Source: Candidatus Ribeiella danica (GTDB lineage Bacteria > Chloroflexota > Chloroflexia > Chloroflexales > Roseiflexaceae). Taken from it: a stretch of 64,000 nucleotides of DNA. Below are positions 28,239 to 36,266 of the stretch, one piece after another. How positions within the stretch are numbered: position 1 is the stretch's first letter; each line of letters begins with the position of its first letter. The translations under genes and the position numbers were made by a program. Location: NCBI GenBank assembly GCA_016717335.1, contig JADKFS010000013.1, positions 1 to 64,000 on the forward strand, read 5' to 3'. The notes below the pieces were generated by a model that saw only the letters and a program-made list of their open reading frames with translations, was not told the origin of the DNA and did no database searches.

Positions 28239-28510
28239 ATGGACTTCCTTTTTGAGTGGGATGAGGCGAAGGCACGCGCAAATGCTCGGAAACATAAAGT
28301 GACCTTTGAGGAAGCCGTCTCTGTCTTTACCGATCCGTTGCTTGTGACCTTTCCCGACGAGGAGCATTCCGAGATCGAAGAACGCTCCATGAGCATTGGT
28401 CGGTCTGATCGCGGGCGCATCTTGTCGTCCATACCGACCGTGAGGATGCTCTTCGACTCATCAGTTGCCGCAAGGCAACCGCAGCGGAGCGCACAACCTA
28501 TGAGCAGTAA
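28239..28510 (+). pseudogene. brnT: BrnT-family toxin, one-base frameshift
   Basis: MDFLFEWDEAKARANARKHKVTFEEAVSVFTDPLL is intact. After GRIL the frame changes near 28430; the correct continuation VHTDREDALRLISCRKATAAERTTYEQ ends at TAA 28508-28510 and overlaps the antitoxin ATG. As read, the frame instead runs on in frame with the antitoxin, giving a 210-residue open frame that is an artefact of the lesion. Confidence 0.82.
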
Positions 28511-28829
28511 CGCACAGAACCCTGCGGATCGTGACGACGATCTGCTGCCGGAGTACGACTTCTCTGGGAAAACGGGGGTGCGTGGCAAATATTATCAGCG
28601 CCTCCGTCAGGGCTACACGATCAAGATCCATCGGGCGGATGGCACTACCCTCGTGCAGCAGATCACGCGCCCAGAAGGGACAGTGACGCTTGATCCCGAT
28701 GTCCAAGCCTATTTCCCGGACGCCGAGGCGGTGAATACAGCGCTACGTGGCTTAATTGAGTTGATACCAGCGAAAAAGACGAAACGCACCGCCACAACGC
28801 AGGCGCCCACGAAATCGAAATCGTCATAG
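28500..28829 (+). CDS. antitoxin of the BrnT-associated RGKYYxR type
   Basis: 109 residues. MSSNAQNPADRDDDLLPEYDFSGKTGVRGKYYQRLRQGYTIKIHRADG matches the small protein family usually encoded after BrnT-like toxins in cyanobacteria and Chloroflexota. Basic Lys-rich tail. ATG overlaps the intended toxin stop. Confidence 0.75.
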   Translation: MSSNAQNPADRDDDLLPEYDFSGKTGVRGKYYQRLRQGYTIKIHRADGTTLVQQITRPEGTVTLDPDVQAYFPDAEAVNTALRGLIELIPAKKTKRTATTQAPTKSKSS

Positions 28830-28860
28830 ATCGCATTGGGAAGCCATACCTCCAATTGCC

Positions 28861-28986
28861 GCCCAACAAGCGTGTGTAGCCGACCGGCTGGGTCGGGGCG
28901 ATTTTAGTAGCTGGAGGGCAATAATGCCTTCCCGATCTATCAGTGTGATCTCTTCCAGCCGGCGGCTAACACGCAGGCCGTTAGCC
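28861..28986 (+). other. attC site 21
   Basis: R'' GCCCAAC (28861-28867), R' GTTAGCC (28980-28986). Confidence 0.78.
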
Positions 28987-29033
28987 GCCTTACGTGGTTT
29001 ATCCTTCCTGGCGCACAAGTGTTCTTCTGAAGT

Positions 29034-29087
29034 TTGCCACGATCTCCCCTCTCTGCTATCATGTGATTCGCACGAATCTCTGATAGC
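29034..29087 (+). promoter_or_regulatory. promoter and palindrome of the Uma2 cassette, copy B
   Basis: TTGCCA (29034-29039), 17 bases, TATCAT (29057-29062). GCTATCA…TGATAGC (29055-29087) with inner GATTCG/CGAATC could be an operator or a 5' hairpin. Confidence 0.5.
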
Positions 29088-29113
29088 GGTCGCTTAGCCA
29101 AGAGGTGGATGGT

Positions 29114-29719
29114 ATGACTGCACAACCGAAACACTCCTACACCGTTGAGGCATATCTTGAAATTGAGCGCACGGGGGTGCACAAGCATGAATATTACCGG
29201 GGCGAGATTTTTGCCCTTGCCGGCAGTAGCGAAGCGCACAATCTCATTCTGACCAATCTTCTGACCAGTCTCAATGTACAATTGCGCAATCGCCCCTGCA
29301 AAGTCTATCCGAGTGACATGCGCGTAAAAATTCCGAAAACAGGTTTATATACATATCCTGATGTGAGCATTGTCTGCGGTACGCCACAGTTTGATGATGC
29401 CAAACACGATACATTGCTGAATCCGCTTATCGTTATCGAGATACTCTCTCCATCAACAGAACGCTATGATCGCGGCAAGAAATTTCAGAATTACCGCACT
29501 GTGGCGACGTTACAAGAATACATCCTTGTATCACAGGATGAATATCACATTGAGCACTATATCAATCTAAATGATGGGAATTGGCTTCTCACGTCATATG
29601 ATGCGGTCACGATGACAGTTCATTTGAAGACGATTGATTGTACGCTCACACTTGAAGATGTCTACAACAAAGTTGATATCGAACCATCAATCGAAGATGA
29701 ACCAGAAATCGGCGGCTAA
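29114..29719 (+). CDS. Uma2-family nuclease, intact copy B
   Basis: 201 residues. Uma2 features: KHEYYRGEIFALAGSSEAHNLILTNLL near residues 25-52, YPSDMRVKI…YTYPDVSIVCG (acidic site residues), IEILSPSTERYDRGKKFQNYR with the active-site Glu and Lys, and the C-terminal EDVYNKVD. ATG at 29114 follows AGAGGTGG; an in-frame GTG at 29105 is less likely. Uma2 proteins have a PD-(D/E)xK-type fold and are abundant in cyanobacteria and Chloroflexota; their role is unknown. It shows what copy A looked like before disruption. Confidence 0.92.
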   Translation: MTAQPKHSYTVEAYLEIERTGVHKHEYYRGEIFALAGSSEAHNLILTNLLTSLNVQLRNRPCKVYPSDMRVKIPKTGLYTYPDVSIVCGTPQFDDAKHDTLLNPLIVIEILSPSTERYDRGKKFQNYRTVATLQEYILVSQDEYHIEHYINLNDGNWLLTSYDAVTMTVHLKTIDCTLTLEDVYNKVDIEPSIEDEPEIGG

Positions 29720-29817
29720 CATGCCCATGCAGCCGACCGCTTCGCGCGCGAGATCATTCGTATTTTGACGGTATTTTTGGGGCGCGCTCGCGGCGACTGA
29801 TGGGCAACCCGTTGGGC
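29714..29817 (+). other. attC site 22
   Basis: R'' GGCTAAC (29714-29720, includes the Uma2 stop), R' GTTGGGC (29811-29817). Confidence 0.85.
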
Positions 29818-29842
29818 CGCAGTTCATCAGTGCTCTACGACC

Positions 29843-29871
29843 TTGACAATCTCCACCGTTCACGCTATAAT
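29843..29871 (+). promoter_or_regulatory. promoter of the Phd/PIN cassette
   Basis: Consensus TTGACA (29843-29848), 17 bases, TATAAT (29866-29871). Confidence 0.88.
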
Positions 29872-29898
29872 CTGGACAGACTAGACAGGAGGTGCGTC

Positions 29899-30153
29899 AT
29901 GCCGCGCGTGTGGCAATTACAAGAAGCGAAGAATAAGTTCAGCGAAGTCGTCGAAGAAGCCCTTTCTCATGGCCCTCAGCTTATTACCAAGCGTGGTGTT
30001 GAAACTGTGATTGTTCTCTCCTATGCTGAGTATCGCACAATGCTTCTCAATCGCAAGAAGCTCTCCACCTTCTTTCGTGAGTCACCACTCGCTGATGTTG
30101 AGCTGGATCTCACGCGGGACAAAAGCCGCGTGCGAGACACGCTTGACCTATGA
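29899..30153 (+). CDS. Phd/YefM-type antitoxin
   Basis: 84 residues. MPRVWQLQEAKNKFSEVVEEALSHGPQLITKRGVETVIVLSYAEYRTML is a complete Phd/YefM domain; the tail FFRESPLADVELDL is the usual neutralising segment. AGGAGGT lies 5 bases upstream. ATGA overlap with the toxin gene. Confidence 0.93.
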   Translation: MPRVWQLQEAKNKFSEVVEEALSHGPQLITKRGVETVIVLSYAEYRTMLLNRKKLSTFFRESPLADVELDLTRDKSRVRDTLDL

Positions 30154-30575
30154 ATTACCTGCTTGACACCAATGTGATCTCGGAGCTCGTCGCACGTCAC
30201 CCGAACCAAAATGTCGTCGATTGGCTGGATCGTCTTGAGCCAGAGACGGTCTATTTGAGTGTTATTACGATCGGAGAATTACGCAAAGGTATTGAGAAAT
30301 TAGTGCCCTCGCGCCGCAAAGACGAATTGACACGGTGGCTAACAAGCGATCTCCTCCGCCGCTTTGCCGACAAAATCGTTGACATTACCGCCGATGTGAT
30401 GTTGGTATGGGGTGAGTTGACAGGGCGGCTCGAACGCGAGGGCAAATCGATGCCGGCAATTGATTCGCTCATAGCCGCGAGCGTCTTAGAAGGAAATTTC
30501 ACATTGGTAACACGTAACGACAATGATTTTCAACATGCAGGCATCCCCCTGCTCAACCCTTGGAAGCTTGAGTAA
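30150..30575 (+). CDS. vapC: PIN-domain toxin (FitB/VapC-like)
   Basis: 141 residues. NYLLDTNVISELVARHPNQNVVDWL, SVITIGELRKGIEKL, MPAIDSLIAASVLEGNFTLVTRNDNDF carry the PIN acidic residues D6, E44, D104, D123 region. FitB-type sequence (TNVISEL and RNxxDF). Antitoxin-first order. Intact pair. Confidence 0.95.
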   Translation: MNYLLDTNVISELVARHPNQNVVDWLDRLEPETVYLSVITIGELRKGIEKLVPSRRKDELTRWLTSDLLRRFADKIVDITADVMLVWGELTGRLEREGKSMPAIDSLIAASVLEGNFTLVTRNDNDFQHAGIPLLNPWKLE

Positions 30576-30622
30576 GCAACACTGAGAAGATCTCACTATG
30601 TAAAGCTTTGGATGGAGCAGCG

Positions 30623-30638
30623 GCCCAACCAGCGCTTC
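30623..30638 (+). other. attC site 23, left stub
   Basis: R'' GCCCAAC (30623-30629) and CAGCGCTTC, then IS110. The arm resumes at 32327 (GCACCCGACG). The uninterrupted order is seen at 37064 (CCAACCAGCGCTTGCACCCG). Confidence 0.78.
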
Positions 30639-32326
30639 CTGAGAAACCCCTAGTGTGGCCCGGGTTCGATGACAGGTTCTGACTGACTCGTTGCCGCTGG
30701 CGTGAGGGTGAAGCCCAGCTTCTGTGCGCGCCGTTCGAGCTGACGCCGTTCTCGTTCCTGGCGCTGCTGCTCAAATTGCTCGGCGCTTTCCCCTTCATAC
30801 GCTTCGCCATATTTCAGCAGGTGATACACCACTCGCGCGATCTTGTGTGCCGTTGCCACCGTCGCCTGCTGCGGCCCTTTGCGTGCGCGCATCGTTCGAT
30901 AGTACGCCCCAATCGCTGAGTCTGATCGTGATACTGACTGGGCTGCCTGTCGGAATGCTTGTGTCGCTCGATTCACCACCTTCTGTGTGCGTGAGCGCAG
31001 CACCTGTCCTCCTGAGATATCGTTGCGCGGCGCCAGCCCCAGCCACGCGCAAAAGTGCTTCACCGTCGGCCATCGGCTCATATCCGTCCCGATCTCGCTC
31101 AAGATCGTTTGCACCCCCGAGGCCGACAATCCCATCACCGCTACCAGATCTACGCCGACAATTCGCGCACACTGCGCCCTGGTCGTCGCGGCAGGCGCGT
31201 TTTTCGTCTTCGATTTCTTCTTCGCAGCCGGCAGATCGGGAAGCGGTGCGTCGGGGATATGGCGCGACTCCATCTGTTGCACGTACTGCTCGATCTGTTC
31301 ATCGCACACGGCAATCTGGGCGGTGTAGACATCGTAGATCACCAGCGCTTGGGTCAGCACAAACACCTGCTCGGCCTTCCAGCTTCCAGTCAATGCCCTC
31401 GCAATCGTCTCCTCACTCGATTTGCAGGTCGCATTGCGCATCTGCGCGAGTGTGAGCGGGTCGCGCTCACCCGCCACAATCGCGCGCACAATCGCCTGAC
31501 CGGTCACGCCCATGATGTCACTCAGCACGCGCTCGAGCTGGATATTCATCTGTTGCAACGCCTTTTGCATATGCAGAATATGCGGTGCACGATGCTGGAT
31601 GAGTTCGCTGCGATAGCGCACCAGCGTGCGCAATGCAACAATCTCGCCATCCGGACGAAACGAAGCGGCCAGCAGACCCAGCGCGTGCAGCTTCTGCAGC
31701 CATTGGGCGTCGTTCCAGTCACTTTTACGACCGGGAACCATCTTGACGTGGCGCGCGTTGACGAGATAGGGCACGATACCATGCTGCTCAAGCAACTCAT
31801 AGATTGGCACCCAATATACGCCGGTGGATTCAAGCGCAACGGTATCAATACCGCAGGCGAGTAGCCAATCGACGAGTGCGTGCAGATCGGGCGTGAAAGT
31901 GCGGAAAGCACGTACGGGGTGGTCATCACGATCGGGTGAAATGGCGACGACCATTTCATCCGCGCCGATATCGATGCCAGCGGCATTGGGATGAATGGTC
32001 GGCAAGCCATCGACGTGAAGCGTCTTGGGTCGTGGCTGAAGCGTGGACATACACAGCTCCTGCGGATCAGAATGAACGGATACGGCGACCAGCCCTCGCA
32101 TCAGGATGACGTAGCTTCCTGAACGGGGTCAGGCGCGAGGAAGCTCACACCTGCCACCAGTGATGGAGACACCGATGCGAGGAACCAGGATGCACCAAGG
32201 GCTGAACTGCTCCAGTGGGCTTGACGGTCTGTTGCTGCTGGTCGGTGTGCTATGATACACGAGGATGGTGTGTGTGTGCGTCGGGGTTTCTCTGGTGAGG
32301 AGTCAGGCTCGCCGTGATGGTGGGAT
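30639..32326 (-). mobile_element. IS110-family element inserted in attC 23
   Basis: The ends are defined by the break in attC 23, good to 2-3 bases. There are no inverted repeats or target duplication. The transposase reads on the minus strand; about 275 non-coding bases precede it (32051-32326), which is where IS110-group elements encode their bridge RNA. Confidence 0.82.
30650..32050 (-). CDS. IS110-family transposase (serine/DEDD recombinase)
   Basis: 466 residues, intact. The ATG at 32050 (MSTLQPRPKTLHVDG) was chosen; an in-frame ATG at 32101 is also open. DEDD RuvC-like domain: NAAGIDIGADEMVVAI, VALESTGVYWVPIYELLE, GRKSDWNDAQWLQKL. The C-terminal domain has IVGVDLVAVMGLSASGVQTILSEIG, FCAWLGLAPRNDISGG and the conserved catalytic Ser region RVVYHLLKYGEAY. 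Probably active. Confidence 0.93.
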   Translation of the reverse strand: MSTLQPRPKTLHVDGLPTIHPNAAGIDIGADEMVVAISPDRDDHPVRAFRTFTPDLHALVDWLLACGIDTVALESTGVYWVPIYELLEQHGIVPYLVNARHVKMVPGRKSDWNDAQWLQKLHALGLLAASFRPDGEIVALRTLVRYRSELIQHRAPHILHMQKALQQMNIQLERVLSDIMGVTGQAIVRAIVAGERDPLTLAQMRNATCKSSEETIARALTGSWKAEQVFVLTQALVIYDVYTAQIAVCDEQIEQYVQQMESRHIPDAPLPDLPAAKKKSKTKNAPAATTRAQCARIVGVDLVAVMGLSASGVQTILSEIGTDMSRWPTVKHFCAWLGLAPRNDISGGQVLRSRTQKVVNRATQAFRQAAQSVSRSDSAIGAYYRTMRARKGPQQATVATAHKIARVVYHLLKYGEAYEGESAEQFEQQRQERERRQLERRAQKLGFTLTPAATSQSEPVIEPGPH

Positions 32327-32420
32327 GCACCCGACGCCGCTGTGCGGCCCCAAGATCGTCGCTTTTTTGAGGCCGTCTTATGCAGCGCGCTCGCGGCAGC
32401 TGAACGCTAGGCCGTTGGGC
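32327..32420 (+). other. attC site 23, main part
   Basis: Rest of the left arm, loop, right arm GCGGCAGCTGAACGC and R' GTTGGGC (32414-32420). Confidence 0.8.
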
Positions 32421-32502
32421 CGGCACCATTAACGCTTGTCTCATTGTTCTGAGCTGCTTTGCCTCTCCTCGTTTCATGCTTTTCGGTATGACTCTCTTTT
32501 GC

Positions 32503-32552
32503 TTGACCTCGCGTTACCTGTGGATTATACTGTGGAGTGTTATCCACAGTAT
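32503..32552 (+). promoter_or_regulatory. promoter and operator of the RHH/MazF cassette
   Basis: TTGACC (32503-32508), 17 bases, TATACT (32526-32531). Inverted repeat ATACTGTGGA…TCCACAGTAT (32527-32536, 32543-32552), ten bases per arm, overlaps the -10. Confidence 0.82.
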
Positions 32553-32562
32553 GAGGTGATGC

Positions 32563-32796
32563 GTGAAGACCATCCAAATGACGATCGATAATGAGCTGCT
32601 GGCTGAAGTCGACCATCTGACGGCCACACTTCAAACAACCCGCTCGGCGTTTATCCGTTCGGCCCTTCAACTGGCATTGCGCCATCACGCCATGCTCGAA
32701 AAAGAGCAGCAGCACGCCAAAGGCTACGCCCAACATCCGGTTGCACCAGGTGAATTTGATGTGTGGGAAGCTGAGCAGTCGTGGGGCGAAGGATGA
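32563..32796 (+). CDS. ribbon-helix-helix antitoxin
   Basis: 77 residues. KTIQMTIDNELLAEVDHLTATLQTTRSAFIRSALQLAL is a MetJ/Arc RHH domain, followed by an acidic toxin-binding tail ending VWEAEQSWGEG. GTG start at 32563 with AGGTG 5 bases upstream; ATG at 32578 is possible. Stop overlaps the mazF ATG. Confidence 0.9.
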   Translation: MKTIQMTIDNELLAEVDHLTATLQTTRSAFIRSALQLALRHHAMLEKEQQHAKGYAQHPVAPGEFDVWEAEQSWGEG

Positions 32797-33116
32797 ATCA
32801 GGGCGATGTGTATTGGTATACGTTCAAAGAGCCCGATAAACGGCGGCCCGTCGTTATACTGACACGGGATTCAGCAATTCCCTATCTCACTGCGGTAACG
32901 ATTGCGCCGATTACCTCAACCATACGCGCCATACCTTCTGAAGTGGTGTTGTCGGAAGCTGATGGCTTGCTGACGGAATGTGCCGCAAATTGCGACAATC
33001 TGCAAACGATCGCCAAATCCAAACTCGGTAGCTACATTACGCATCTCGCTCCTGAAAGAGTGCGAGAATTGCGCGAGGCGATAGGTTTCGCCCTTGGTTT
33101 TGATTCCTTTGAGTGA
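32793..33116 (+). CDS. mazF: MazF/PemK-type toxin
   Basis: 107 residues: NQGDVYWYTFKEPDKRRPVVILTRDSAI, ITSTIRAIPSEVVL, ECAANCDNLQTIAKSKL. A MazF lineage different from those at 3643 and 5211. Its ATG overlaps the antitoxin TGA. An IS5-type element lies 20 bases after the stop, before the attC. Confidence 0.92.
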   Translation: MNQGDVYWYTFKEPDKRRPVVILTRDSAIPYLTAVTIAPITSTIRAIPSEVVLSEADGLLTECAANCDNLQTIAKSKLGSYITHLAPERVRELREAIGFALGFDSFE

Positions 33117-33136
33117 GAGCTGGAGCAAACGATACT

Positions 33137-34166
33137 AGAGATTATCACGATTTATTTACAGAGAGATGGCCACGAACACAGGCGAAGCCGAAAGTTGTGT
33201 AACCCACAGCAAACTGCCATGACCATATCCCGTGCGGTGTCTTTCCAGAGACGGATCGTGTCTTTCACGATCCGACAGCGCTTGATGCTACAGATGATGT
33301 GCTCAATGAACACCCGACGCTGGGCAATTGCGCCGTTTTCGGCTTTTTGTGTATCGGTCAGCTCCTTCCCGCGCGGTTTCTTGTGCGGTTGTATGATCAC
33401 GACCCCTGCGAGCGTAAAACCGACAAAACCGAGATCTTGCAGTAATTCGCTGCCCTCCGGTAACGGATAGGGCGTTTGGTCGGCGATTGGTTTGTCGTGG
33501 CGACTCCTTCGTAGGTGTCGCTGAGAAACGGGATCGTACCAGTCGCTGCCCCGAGCAGCACGTTTTTCACCGTATGGCGCTTTTTCTTGCCGCTATAACA
33601 CGCGCTTTGTTCATTCGGGTCTTTGGGGCGGGTGATCGGTCGTTCTGTGCCATCGTGAAAAAAGGGGAGCCGGTTGGTGCTGCCTCAGCTACCTGTGGCG
33701 CTGTGGCCTCCAGATCGGCGAGGCGTTGTTGTAGCGCCACAAGGTGGCGTGCCGGCAGATCCCCGATATCGCTCAGGGTTTGGTGGAGCACCGGCAAAAG
33801 CACATGAATCCACTTGTTGGCGTTCGACTGCGACATCTCGAACATGGCGCCGTGCGCAACCTGGAGCGCCGCCACCTTGAGATAGCTCAAAATGAACAAG
33901 AGACGATCTTCCGGTGTTGGCAGCGGGCAGCTGGTGTACTGGCTGTAACGGCGACCGGTGCGCGGCTTGCCCTCCATTGTCCAATCCTGCATGTGGCGCA
34001 CAAACGCAGCTTCAAAGGACGGGACAAACTGCTCGAACTCGTCCACAGTCAAGCTGGTCAAGTCCAAGATTCGGTAGGCTTTCGTCTTGATATCCTGATA
34101 TCGCACCATATGGTTCGCCTCCTTGCATACAGAGGCAGTAGTATATCATAAATCGTGATAATCTCT
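33137..34166 (-). mobile_element. IS5-family insertion sequence, copy 3
   Basis: Perfect 18-base terminal repeats AGAGATTATCACGATTTA (33137-33154; inverse 34149-34166). 3-base duplication ACT at 33134-33136 and 34167-34169. 1030 bases. Confidence 0.93.
33152..34109 (-). pseudogene. IS5-family transposase in two frames
   Basis: First frame MVRYQDIKTKAYRILDL…VLLPVLHQTL…GSPFF; the DDE part starts at HDGTERPITRPKDPNEQ in the -1 frame, joined at a run of six T (six A on the plus strand, 33658-33663). A -1 slip there would be a plausible programmed frameshift, also possible in copy 2. A missing G near 33507 breaks the second part, so this copy is probably dead. Confidence 0.78.
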
Positions 34167-34184
34167 ACTGATTGCCACGTGCCG

Positions 34185-34312
34185 GCCCAACCCGCCATTG
34201 CAGCTGACGCCGCTGCGCGTCGACAAGATCGGGGCGATTTTACGCGTCAGAATCGGGGAGGATGTCGTCTCGATCTATCAATGCGGCGCAGCTGAATGGC
34301 AACCCGTTGGGC
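34185..34312 (+). other. attC site 24
   Basis: R'' GCCCAAC (34185-34191), R' GTTGGGC (34306-34312). Separated from its gene by the IS5 element. Confidence 0.87.
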
Positions 34313-34392
34313 AGACTCACATATGCTCAGTGTCTTCTGTGTCCCGCTAGCTGATCCGTGTTTGTACGTCGTACTCGATGGAGCCATAGCTT

Positions 34393-35961
34393 ATGGACAA
34401 GCAAGTCGATGTCGTGGTTGTCGGCGCCGGCCCGGTCGGGCTCCTGCTCGCGATCGAGCTCACGCTGGGCGGCGCCGATGTGATGGTCCTGGAGCGGCTC
34501 ACCGCGCCGAACCTCGGCATCAAGGCACCATCCGTCGGACCGCTTGGCGCAGAAGCGCTCCAGCGCCGAGGCATGGGCTCGGCGCTCACCAAGGCGGAAG
34601 ATCGCACTTTCGCGGCGATGGGACCGGCGGGCGTAGCGATGCGGGCGCGGATGTTCAGCTTCCGAGGTCATTTCGCCCTTCTCCCGATCCGATCCGATGC
34701 GGAGCGCGAGCCCGAACGGCGCATGCGCTGGGTCGACCAGCAGGGCCTGGAGGCGATCCTGGGCGAGCGGGCGGCCGCGCTCGACATCGAGGTGCGGCGC
34801 GGGTGCGAGGTTACGAGCTTCGAGCAGCATGCCGAGGGCGTCGAGGTCGGCTGGACCGCCCCGGCCGGGCCGGGCCATGCGCGCTGCTCCTGGCTGGTCG
34901 GCTGCGACGGCGGGCGCAGCCCCATCCGCAAAATGGCCGGTTTCGCCTTCACTGGCGCGCCGCCCAGCCTGACCATGTACCAGTGCGTGCTCGATCTCGA
35001 CCACCCCGAGCGCCTGCCGCGCGGGGTGACCCGCACGTCGGAGGGCCTCCTCATCCACGGACCTCGGCCTCGCCGGCTTGGGCTGCACGACTTCAGCGGT
35101 CCGCCGGCCGATCGCACGGCGCCCGTCACGCGCGAGGAAGTCGAAGGCGTGCTGCGACGAATTAGCGGCGCGGATGTCCGCGTGACGGCGATCGAGCAGG
35201 CGAACCGCTGGACAGACATCACGCGCCTGGTCGACACGTACCGCCGGGATCGCGTCCTGCTCGCCGGTGACGCGGCGCACGTCCATTCGCCTGTCGGCGG
35301 CCAGGGGCTGAGCCTTGGGCTGGTCGACGCGGCCAACCTCGGCTGGAAGCTTGCCGCCGTCGTTCGCGGCGACAAGCCGGACAGCTTGCTCGACAGCTAC
35401 ACGTCCGAGCGGCGGCCCATCGCCGATGCCGTCCTGGCCAATACGCTCGCCCAGATCGCGATCATGCGGCCCGATCCGCGATCGAACGCCATGTGGGACA
35501 TCTTCGCGAAGCTGCTCGAGTTCGACGACGTGAATGGCCATATCGACGGACTGATGAGCGGGTTGGCCACGCGCTACGACCTCGGCTCGGAGCGAGCAGT
35601 GGTCGGACGCCTGATCGGCGATCGCCCGGTCGGTCGCGCTGACGCTCGGACATCACTGTTCGCGGAGATGGCGGAAGGCGACGGCATATTGCTCGACGCG
35701 TCTCCCGACGGGCGCGCGGCCGGTCTCGCGGCCGGCTTCACGCGCGTGCGCTGCCTGCCGGCCGACGCCGGCGCGTCGATGCTGATCCGCCCCGACGGGT
35801 GTATCGCTTGGGCCGGCGACATGGGAGACGTCGCGGGGTTAGTGGACGCGCTTGAGCGCTGGTTCGCGCCCGCCACTGCCCAGCCGGGCGGCCTCCAGGA
35901 ACGATCACGCTCGGCACGGCCTTCGTTGTCCGTGCCGTCGCGATCGGAGCAGCGAACGTAG
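34393..35961 (+). CDS. FAD-dependent aromatic-type monooxygenase (group A)
   Basis: 522 residues. DVVVVGAGPVGLLLAIELTLGG (dinucleotide fold, residues 6-27), WLVGCDGGRSPIRK (DG motif, about 170-183) and RVLLAGDAAHVHSPVGGQGLSLGLVDAANLGWKLA (GD motif, about 290-325) define a PheA/TfdB-like flavin hydroxylase. Relatives hydroxylate phenols, polyketides or antibiotics such as rifampicin; the N-terminal block LERLTAPN is compatible with such enzymes but does not prove it. It is much more GC-rich than the cassettes around it, which suggests separate origin. The last 25 residues look like readthrough. Confidence 0.85.
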   Translation: MDKQVDVVVVGAGPVGLLLAIELTLGGADVMVLERLTAPNLGIKAPSVGPLGAEALQRRGMGSALTKAEDRTFAAMGPAGVAMRARMFSFRGHFALLPIRSDAEREPERRMRWVDQQGLEAILGERAAALDIEVRRGCEVTSFEQHAEGVEVGWTAPAGPGHARCSWLVGCDGGRSPIRKMAGFAFTGAPPSLTMYQCVLDLDHPERLPRGVTRTSEGLLIHGPRPRRLGLHDFSGPPADRTAPVTREEVEGVLRRISGADVRVTAIEQANRWTDITRLVDTYRRDRVLLAGDAAHVHSPVGGQGLSLGLVDAANLGWKLAAVVRGDKPDSLLDSYTSERRPIADAVLANTLAQIAIMRPDPRSNAMWDIFAKLLEFDDVNGHIDGLMSGLATRYDLGSERAVVGRLIGDRPVGRADARTSLFAEMAEGDGILLDASPDGRAAGLAAGFTRVRCLPADAGASMLIRPDGCIAWAGDMGDVAGLVDALERWFAPATAQPGGLQERSRSARPSLSVPSRSEQRT

Positions 35962-36056
35962 TGTACGACGTCACCACTGGCGGTCAGCGTGTCACTGGCA
36001 GTCTGCCTGTCTCGTTCGTCGCGCGCCGATTGTCCTCGCTCTGATCGCGTGCCGCA

Positions 36057-36152
36057 GCCCAACCGATCGTTCCATCTGACGTGGACGCGCAGCGCTCCTC
36101 GACCGGGAAAGATCCAGCCCTGCGCCCACGCAGCTGAACTCTGGCGTTTGGC
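36057..36152 (+). other. attC site 25, degenerate
   Basis: R'' GCCCAAC (36057-36063), R' GTTTGGC (36146-36152, off consensus). The arms CGTTCCATCTGACGTG and CACGCAGCTGAACTC still pair with unpaired C and A. Confidence 0.6.
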
Positions 36153-36266
36153 TGCACAAGATCACCCCTCCACAATTGTCGCTCGTTGCTCGATCGTGCG
36201 ACTGATTCACACGCTTCCTGATCGTGCTATTTTCAGTTCGTCATTCCCAGAGGAGCAGCACTAGCG

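Noticed and set aside
28197..28829. A fused 210-residue BrnT-antitoxin protein
   Set aside because: It arises only because a frameshift in brnT puts it in frame with the antitoxin; the overlapping start and stop show two genes.
207..34312. Regularly recurring similar sequences as a CRISPR array
   Set aside because: The repeats are 100-129 bases, imperfect, spaced by whole genes, and have integron core sites; no cas genes are present.
34327..35541. 404-codon minus-strand frame opposite the FAD monooxygenase
   Set aside because: Shadow frame in GC-rich coding DNA; the plus strand carries all family motifs.
34393..35961. Calling the flavin enzyme a rifampicin monooxygenase
   Set aside because: The motifs are shared by the whole group A family; specificity cannot be read from the sequence.
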